From: Brachycybe producta
Taxonomy: Eukaryota; Arthropoda; Diplopoda; Playtdesmida; Andrognathidae
Assembly: GCA_036925085.1 (NCBI GenBank)
Contig: JAUPFP010000133.1
Span: forward strand, 1-64,000
Length of the DNA: 64,000 bases
Direction of reading: 5' to 3'
Shown: positions 56,953 to 64,000 of the stretch, in pieces
Numbering within the stretch: the stretch's first letter is position 1
Layout: every line of letters begins with the position of its first letter
Made by a program: the position numbers and the translations under genes
Notes under the pieces: model-generated
Databases searched by the model: none
What the model was told of the DNA's origin: nothing
What the model saw: only the letters and a program-made list of their open reading frames with translations

Positions 56953-58062
56953 TTACATTATAACTGTTAACAGAAATATACATATTGAAAATTAAAAAGG
57001 TTACTTTTTAATCATTCTCATTTTTGTACATTAGACATTAAATATAGCACTCTTTTTCTAGTTTGTAGCAATTAACAAAAGCTAGAAAAATAGGCCAATT
57101 TCAAACAGTTTTATAAAATACATTATATTATACAAGCTCATATTTGAAATTTATAAACATGCTTTTACAGGTATTCAGAATATTTAATTCATATAACTTT
57201 ATTTTAGTTTTATGGGATAATATGATACTTTAAAAGTATAATCACTTAGCCTAACCTGTTGTAAATTTGCATTTTTTGCTTCTTCTTTACTTTCTCTTTC
57301 TTAATAAATTATAATTTTATATTTACACAGTAACATGTACGTGATATAAACAAATTTTAAATGTTTAAACAGATTGTCTACAGGTGACTTTGTAGTCTTC
57401 AAACAATTTTTTTTGATATATTTTAGAAGTAGCTTTTAGTTCAAAGAACAAACATTCTTAGCTTTTATTCAATTTAGTACTTTACTCAGCTTACCCTTTC
57501 GTTAAATTATATAGTAAACTCTTGTTAAGGAAAACAATTTTTATACTGCAGTTAAACTAAACTTACAGCTCTAATGATTTTTAACATTTATTACATCTCC
57601 AATTTTTGCCATATACATTCATATTAAAAGAACTAATCTTCATTACATTTTAAAACAATGGTTTCAGGTTGGAAAGGATGGGAAAGTTTCTTTATATATG
57701 TTATGTATAAATATTGTAAAGAGTGTTTTGTCCCGAGTAAAATTTGCATTGCATTGCATTACATTGCATGCTTTAGCAAAAATTGTTCATTCCGCTTTTG
57801 TTGAATGCTGTCATCCATGTCATTATCGTTATTTGAATGTTTTGTATGCCGGTTGAATTTTAATGAGTTTTATCGTTGTTGGCTCAAAAAATATTAGTAT
57901 GTTTTGCATCATCACTGACTGAAAAACTGAATTCATTCTTTTAGATTTTTGTTTTAAAGCTAAAGAGCTAAGAAATAAAAGAAATGAGGAAAAAAAATTA
58001 AGTTTCTATTTTCTATATCGCATTTTAATCTTTACAAATTAACGATTGGTTATTTTTAATCT
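56953..58062. other. AT-rich host DNA, no gene seen
   Basis: No supported feature. Confidence 0.4.
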
Positions 58063-58482
58063 AGGGGCGGACTGGCCTATCGGGCATTTTTCCTAAGGGC
58101 CGCTTAGGTTGAGGGCTGGTTTTTTTCTATTGAGTGCTGTTTGTATGATGAAACACGATTAAAGTTTTAAAAAATCGTAGAAGATTTAGAAAGGTTATGT
58201 TTTTTTAATAATACAAAATCCAAACAAAGTAAAATGACAAGCTTTTGTTAAAAAAATGGAAAACGTGATAAACTGATAATATTTTAAGAAAATTTTTGTG
58301 TTTCAAATACTTTTTTTCGCTACGCTTGCTCATAAAAAATTGACACGTTTGTTGCAGGCAAAAATTAAAATAGATCCAAATGAAATTGTCGGTAGAATTC
58401 TAGAAATTTTTGGAGTTCCTTACTTCTTAGGACTTGTAAATATTTTTTTCCAAGCCGTTTTTCCCCCTCCCAATCCGCTCCT
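58063..58482. mobile_element. Nonautonomous element with AGGGGCGGACTGG ends
   Basis: AGGGGCGGACTGGCC at the left is mirrored by CCCAATCCGCTCCT at the right. About 420 bp, no transposase. It lies about 100 bp upstream of the host exon, hence in its intron. Confidence 0.55.
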
Positions 58483-58586
58483 GCTTTTGTTTCTTTAATT
58501 AGTTTTTGTATCATTTTTAATTAATAGATAATTTGAATTTTAAATGAATGGTAGTTTTATTAGTTTCTTTTTCTTTTCTTTTGTAG

Positions 58587-58799
58587 AACCATGTGAGAAG
58601 ACATTCTGTGCATTTGGGTCTGTTTGTGTGGTAGATGATGTTACCAAAGATGCCTATTGTAAATGTCAGGAGACATGTGGTACTGTGTTTGCTCCTGTTT
58701 GTGGTACCGATGGTATCACTTATACAAGCGAGTGTCATCTAAGATTGGCAAGTTGCACCAAACAGAAAAGAATCGTTGTTCGACACACTGGATCATGTC
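58587..58799 (+). CDS. Internal exon encoding one follistatin/Kazal module (agrin-like host gene)
   Basis: A 213-nt exon between a pyrimidine-rich acceptor (TTCTTTTGTAG ending 58586) and a GTAAGT donor at 58800. Both junctions are phase 1, so the exon is symmetrical and can be added or skipped without frameshift. It encodes about 71 residues with ten cysteines: an EGF-like N-part (EPCEKTFCAFGSVC ... CKC) and a Kazal part with APVCGTDGITYTSEC and a final GSC. This is the follistatin module found in tandem in agrin and related extracellular matrix or signalling proteins; the Kazal part can inhibit serine proteases. No neighbouring exon was recognised in the window, so the adjoining introns are long and the gene identity beyond agrin-like is open. 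Confidence 0.85.
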
Positions 58800-61574
58800 G
58801 TAAGTTAAAACCTTTAACATTGTTTATATTTTTCGCATTATTTTAGGAAATGTCATCTTAAACCAAAGTATTCACAGTATACATTTCTAATTGAAAAGAT
58901 GCAAATGAAAGAAAAAACAAACAGTATAATGGAACTATGAAAATAGAAATAGAAATGTAAAGTCTGGAGAAAAAAAAAAGTTTCCTCTACATTTCTGCTT
59001 TCCTTCGCGTTTAACTGTTGATTGTCACAATTTTAAGACTTTTTCTGTAATGTACTAATGAGGCCCCTGATGTGTAACCTAAACCTGCGTCCTTATTAGC
59101 TCACCAATATGTTACTTAGCGTTCATTTACATGGGATTATCGATTTACAAAGGCATTGAACCCAATTGATGAAAAGATTTATATGCTTATATTTTTTTTT
59201 AAAAAATAGTCGTTTAATTATAATTTGAAAATATTCTACAGCATTTTATTTTGAAGTCGTTTAAAAACTTCAAATAACATGTTTGTTGACTACAAACATG
59301 TTAATATTCACATGAAAATAAATTTATATAATCTATTTACGCTTATAGCTTTATTCAAAATTGGTGAACGGGTAAAAAAGAGGTTTTTTTGGCTTATATA
59401 CTTTATACTCTATACTTTATACTTTTCTCAAATATTTTACAATATGTCTATTTTTGTGGGTGTTAAACGTGCTTGTAAATAGTAATTTTAGCGTATTAAT
59501 CAAGCAGGCACATACTGTATATCACAGCCGTCATCAGTGAGCTAAATCGGATATCAGCTGAGTATTTATTACCTTTATTTTTATGGCTTTAAAGCTAAGC
59601 TTTGCGTTGCTTTTTATAGCTTTCCATATTACTGCATATTTGCGGGTTTAATGCATCTTTGAAAAGCAAACAGCTCTGCTGCTTGCTTTCTAACATTTGC
59701 AGTTTCTATTTGGTTTGATTACTTGTAGCACATGATAGCATTAAAAACAAATTAACCAATCAGATTTGATGAAAAGTGAAAAGACAAGGTCGGCTGATTG
59801 AGCAAGCCTACAGGTTAGATTTTGACGTCAATATGCAGTACGAATTTCGTTGCTTTAAACTTTAAAAGTTTAAAGCAGAATCAAGCAGCAGGTTTAAGTC
59901 AAATAAAAATGAATATGCATGCAGTTTAATATTTACAATTTTTTTATACTGAAGACTCAATCAATGCTGAGGATTTGTGTATTATACGTTTACTTTATCC
60001 ATACATACTTTACTAAATTTAGCCTTTTTATTCATTGGTTAAATGAATAACATTTTCTGTTGATAATCTTCTTTCTATGTTTAAATAGCCGCAGAGAAAA
60101 AACAACATTTTTTGTTGTTGTTGTTGTTGACATAATTCAATTTTTAATCATTTTGATGCCACTTTTCAAGGTTCAGTAAAATAATCAATTATTGATTTTT
60201 GTTCTCTATTAATGACAAAAGTCGAAGACTTTACCATTACATAATCAAATAAGCAGACATTCAAAAAATTAAAAAATACTGAATGAAAATCTGCTTAGCA
60301 TATTAATTAACAAATATATTTCGTGAGGTGCTTTTTTATTGATTTGAAGTTAATGCTTCCTTTCTTGAATGCTAATTGAAATAAAAATTGGAAAATGTGA
60401 AGATTTGTGTGTGTGGGGAGGGGGGGGGGGGGGTAGTGTCTTGTACAACATAACTTTTTTTTAGAAAACTTGATCCATATTGTGTTCTTAGCTTAAGGTG
60501 GGGCACCAGGTGTTATTTTTTGAATCAATATATCAAACCTTATTTGGCTGACAATTTTCAGCTCTTGTCAGTGTTCTTAAAGGATGTTTAGCATATCTTA
60601 GCGTAGATGGAAGACTTTCTCCGTTTTTAACTGAAAAATTGTAATTATTTTGGAACTTCAAGGGTTTTCTAAGCATAGCTCTCATATGTAATTTCTTGGT
60701 GTCGGGCCCCAGGCCATATGTGTAACATATTGTTTATATTTGTTTTTTACTTCATGGTATTCGTTGATATTAGGAAGAAGCGTTGCTTGTTGAGGCTACT
60801 TCTTGCTAATAGCGCTCAACCATTTGGCAGATGCTAGTACAAAAATTAGGGAAATTGGTTAAATTAAAAAAACCCTCCAAGGGGAGTGCTCAGCACCTTA
60901 TGTAATGTTTCATTGGGTGTTTAAGCACTGGGGCATCTTAATTATATGGAAAATAAGGCAGTCTCGAAATGTATAAAACAATAACAAAACTTTCATCTAG
61001 TTTTAAATTGACTTGTTTCACTTTTTGAGACTATTTCACTTTCTCTACTATAAAAATAATTCAGTGCTTCGACTTTGGCTAAAATTAAAACAAATTGAAC
61101 ATTGCCTCGTTGATAGTCATCATTTCGCTAAGACGTCCTTCAGAATTTGTATGCAAAATCTGCACAGATTAGAAAGGATGTGATTACAAAATACCGAATT
61201 AACCCTTTGAAGCAAAGTTCCAACAAACAAAAAAAAAACACTTGTTTATGGAAATTATTCTTGAACAGAATTTCTCTATACAAATAACCCTGCTCAGAAC
61301 CTCACAGGCTTCAAGTTGAAATCTAGTGTCAAATTTTCTTCTTGTACTTGAGATTTATGTGACATAATTCCAGAACTTTTTCTTTTTCTATTATTTTGAC
61401 GTCATTTCCGGCTGATTTCGTTATATTTAACGAGACCAATTGGTGAAATTTTATTTATGACGTCAAAATAATGGATTTCGTAAATAAATTTATTTCGTAC
61501 GAAATTTCGCTAAGTCCCTATTAAAAGTAATAGTAAAAGTTAGTTAATATAATTTTTTTCGAAGGAAGGGGTGT
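58800..61574. other. Probable intron / host DNA, no further exon seen
   Basis: A dispersed repeat at 58930-59000 is shared with 18030-18105, and a G-run lies at 60415-60433. No second cysteine-rich exon was found. Confidence 0.45.
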
Positions 61575-61638
61575 GGTGTCGGTCAGTTAACCCGAGGAGT
61601 AGGTTGATCACAGGTCGGTTAATCGAGGTTCTACTGTA
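61575..61638. mobile_element. pogo/Tigger-like element end
   Basis: The right end reads GGTCGGTTAATCGAGGTTCT followed by ACTG and TA, the complement of a pogo-type CAGTAGAACCTCG terminus. The other end was not identified. Confidence 0.5.
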
Positions 61639-62409
61639 TTACAATGTTGGTTATTTCCATTAGATTATTGTTTAAATTTGAGTTCAACAGATGTCGTTAG
61701 CATTCGCATATCTAATTTGTTCGAAAACAAATTCATGATATAGCGTTCTTAAATATTACTTCTATTAATAATATTAATAATAATAATAATAACTGCTAAT
61801 GACATAAGTTTTTTTTTCTTGTTTGAGTCTTACTTGACAGTTTTCTTAATGTGTGATCCTACACTTAATTAAACACGTGTTCTTCTCATTTTTTTTTCTG
61901 TGGACTGGAATATGAAAACCTAATTTTCTGAATGTCTACAAAAGTGAATGAGAGAAAAAAAAATTGCTTTTTTATTATAAGCTAGAAAAGAAAATTAACG
62001 AAAATTGGTTCTCTAATTAATCCGTACAAATGTTGAGTCAGGAATTTTAATAAAAAAAAGTCAAGACGGCAAAAAAGAAATTTCATTTAGCTAAATGACA
62101 GTTATCTTGCTTGTCTTTATTCATTTGAATGATTTTTGAATTGTACGAAAGTCGGCTTGAGCATTAATAAACCTATTAACAGAATTCAGATTATGATTTA
62201 CAAAGTGGACGTCCCATTTTTTTTAGAAGCAATAATAAGAAGGAAAATACTTTTGATAAAAAACTAAAAACTTAAGTAAAAAGATAAACTGCCATAAAAA
62301 GTTGATTTTGGAGATATAATGATGAAAAAAAAAAAACTTTCAGAATTTTCGCCAACTATTCCAATTTCTATCATTTGAATATATTTTATGATTTTCTTCA
62401 AAAAAGGTT

Positions 62410-62691
62410 AGTGGTTCCCAACCACGGTTCCGCAAGCCCGTGTCCGGGGTTCCGCGAGAATTTGCAAAAACTTGCGAAAAATAGTTAATAGAAATAGGCA
62501 ATAAATACTCTTGTAATATTTTATTCAAAAATATGAGTTCATTATTATTTATTAACCCTACTGCTTTACACGTCTATTTAGTAATTTACTCCTGTCGGAC
62601 CTACAATGTGTCAGCCAGGTAGGTTTTCTCCAAGATTTTGACGAAATAATTCAAGGGTTCCTCCAAACTAAAAAAAGGTTGGGAATCACGG
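62410..62691. mobile_element. hAT-like MITE
   Basis: The left end TAGTGGTTCCCAACCACGG and right end AAAGGTTGGGAATCACGG are imperfect inverted repeats of hAT type enclosing 282 bp; inner GGTTCCGC and GGGTTCCTCC also mirror. Confidence 0.7.
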
Positions 62692-64000
62692 ATATACATT
62701 ATATAAATTTATTGTGAAGGTGGCTCATCAATCATTAGTAAATTTAATAACACAATTAGGACAAAAATTTATAAAGTGAATGTTTGAATTTACATTGTAG
62801 CTTGAAGTACTAGAATTATTAATATGTTGTTATGAAATACCTGTATTTCATGATGATATATTTTTAAAAAAATAAACTTTTTTTTTAAGTTTGAAGATTA
62901 TCCATTTTTTTGTATTATTGCATCAACATTTGTGGTAAATAAAACTACCTTAACTGCTGATAATGATTTTTAAAGATGACGCTATGAATAGTACATGTAT
63001 TAGAAGAATCAGCCCTTTAGTTATCTACTCCTAAACCTACTCCTAAATGGAGGCAATCACTGCAAGCAAAAGTATCTAGTAAAATGTTAAAACATCATGT
63101 GGAAAAAAAAATTCAACGTTTGTTTGAAACTAGAATAGTAGGTTTTTTTATTACGATTAATCAATTGGTCATTTTAAAAATGATCAAAATTGAAGGGTTT
63201 ATTTTGCAAATAATTTTTAAATTCTTACAAGAAGTTTTTTTTAACTATTCTGGTTTCTAACTAAATTTTTTTTTTTTCTTAATGACTAATATTTAAATCT
63301 TTGTCTGCATTTAGCACATATACTTTTGAACCACCAAAGATCCTATGATATCTTACAACTTATTATAACAAACATGACTTTTTCTGATCCGATTTTTAAT
63401 AACTCTTATTAATTGCTTTATATTACAAATATTTTGTTCCAAACTTATGTTGTGGCACCTAATTATTATTATCAGTGTTGCCACATGAGTAAGCTCCAGT
63501 GAGCTTTTCTTATTTGCCCTCCATCCCTCCTCCCTCCCTCCTTATGGCCTAAAATGGTCCCTTTTGCTGCTCCAAGTCTCCAATCACCCCTTTTTCTTCT
63601 ATGTTATTAATATAAAAAAATGTAATGCATAATCTTGGCATTATCAGTGGCAGCTTTGAAAGCACACACATATATAGTATATACAAACAGGCAGACAGAA
63701 AGTTACCTTTATGCACATGTCTTATGTTACCTCCAAAGTGGAAAATCAATTATTCTTCAAAATTACTAGACATTGTGAAAAACCACGAATTTTGTTGAAC
63801 GCGTCTAGTAAATCTGCACAATAAAAATAGGTTTACACACTGTGTAGAATGCCTAAAACAACAAGCCAGTCTCAGTAATATTGTTACAGCTTTATGTAGA
63901 TTGCTCTGTTCTTTAAGGCATTTTACACATTGAATAAAACACCAATAAAGTCGCTGGAAACTTAAGGCTCAATTTCACGAGAGAAAAAAAAAACCTGGAA
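62692..64000. other. AT-rich host DNA with one family A MITE
   Basis: A diverged family A copy spans about 63118-63270 (GAAACTAGAATAGTAG and CTATTCTGGTTTC). CCCTCC repeats occur at 63519-63541. No gene seen. Confidence 0.45.

Noticed and set aside
58544..58586. Methionine upstream of the Kazal exon as a translation start
   Set aside because: The stretch is a T-rich intron end with a strong acceptor; the reading frame enters from a previous exon.

Overview
The window is animal nuclear DNA. Positions 1 to about 9.0 kb hold part of an integrated DNA virus or virus-like transposon of the Polinton/Maverick-adintovirus type. The remaining 55 kb is AT-rich, repeat-filled host sequence with one convincing host exon. 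The host is a metazoan because the exon at 58587-58799 encodes a 10-cysteine follistatin/Kazal module as in agrin, bounded by phase-1 splice sites. I cannot name the species; the mix of small palindromic elements, Helitron-like copies and microsatellites fits a marine invertebrate.

Viral part: ten genes run leftwards (minus strand) from 7383 to beyond the left edge. In transcription order they are an exonuclease-like conserved protein, an orphan, the packaging ATPase, a small protein with a hydrophobic C-terminus, a conserved unknown, a DDE integrase with chromodomain, a penton-like protein with an inserted coiled coil, a basic core/pVI-like precursor, a putative major capsid protein and an adenain-type protease (cut by the window edge). 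The last four follow the adenovirus order penton, core, hexon, protease. Every junction from ATPase to protease is extremely tight: five consecutive ATGA stop/start overlaps, then gaps of 2 and 1 nt. This suggests polycistronic translation by termination-reinitiation. No DNA polymerase B is in the window; it would be expected beyond the left edge. All frames that can be seen are open.

Accessory module (7.4-9.0 kb): a two-exon RING E3-ligase-like gene with candidate SUMO-interaction motifs (plus strand) converges on an intronless Bcl-2-like gene (minus strand). Between them, flanked by both poly(A) signals, lies a 35-bp stem-loop of primary-microRNA size. The divergent upstream region at 7384-7703 carries four abutting decamers matching the p53-family half-site (9, 10, 10 and 9 of 10). 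I infer a virus-borne apoptosis-control module that may sense p53-family activity.

Host part (9-64 kb): no complete gene is visible. It contains three copies of a Helitron-like nonautonomous element, several palindromic MITE families, hAT-, pogo- and tRNA-derived remnants, a 684-bp foldback element, long TA, GA and CT tracts, and the single follistatin-module exon. Much of this DNA may be intron of that host gene.
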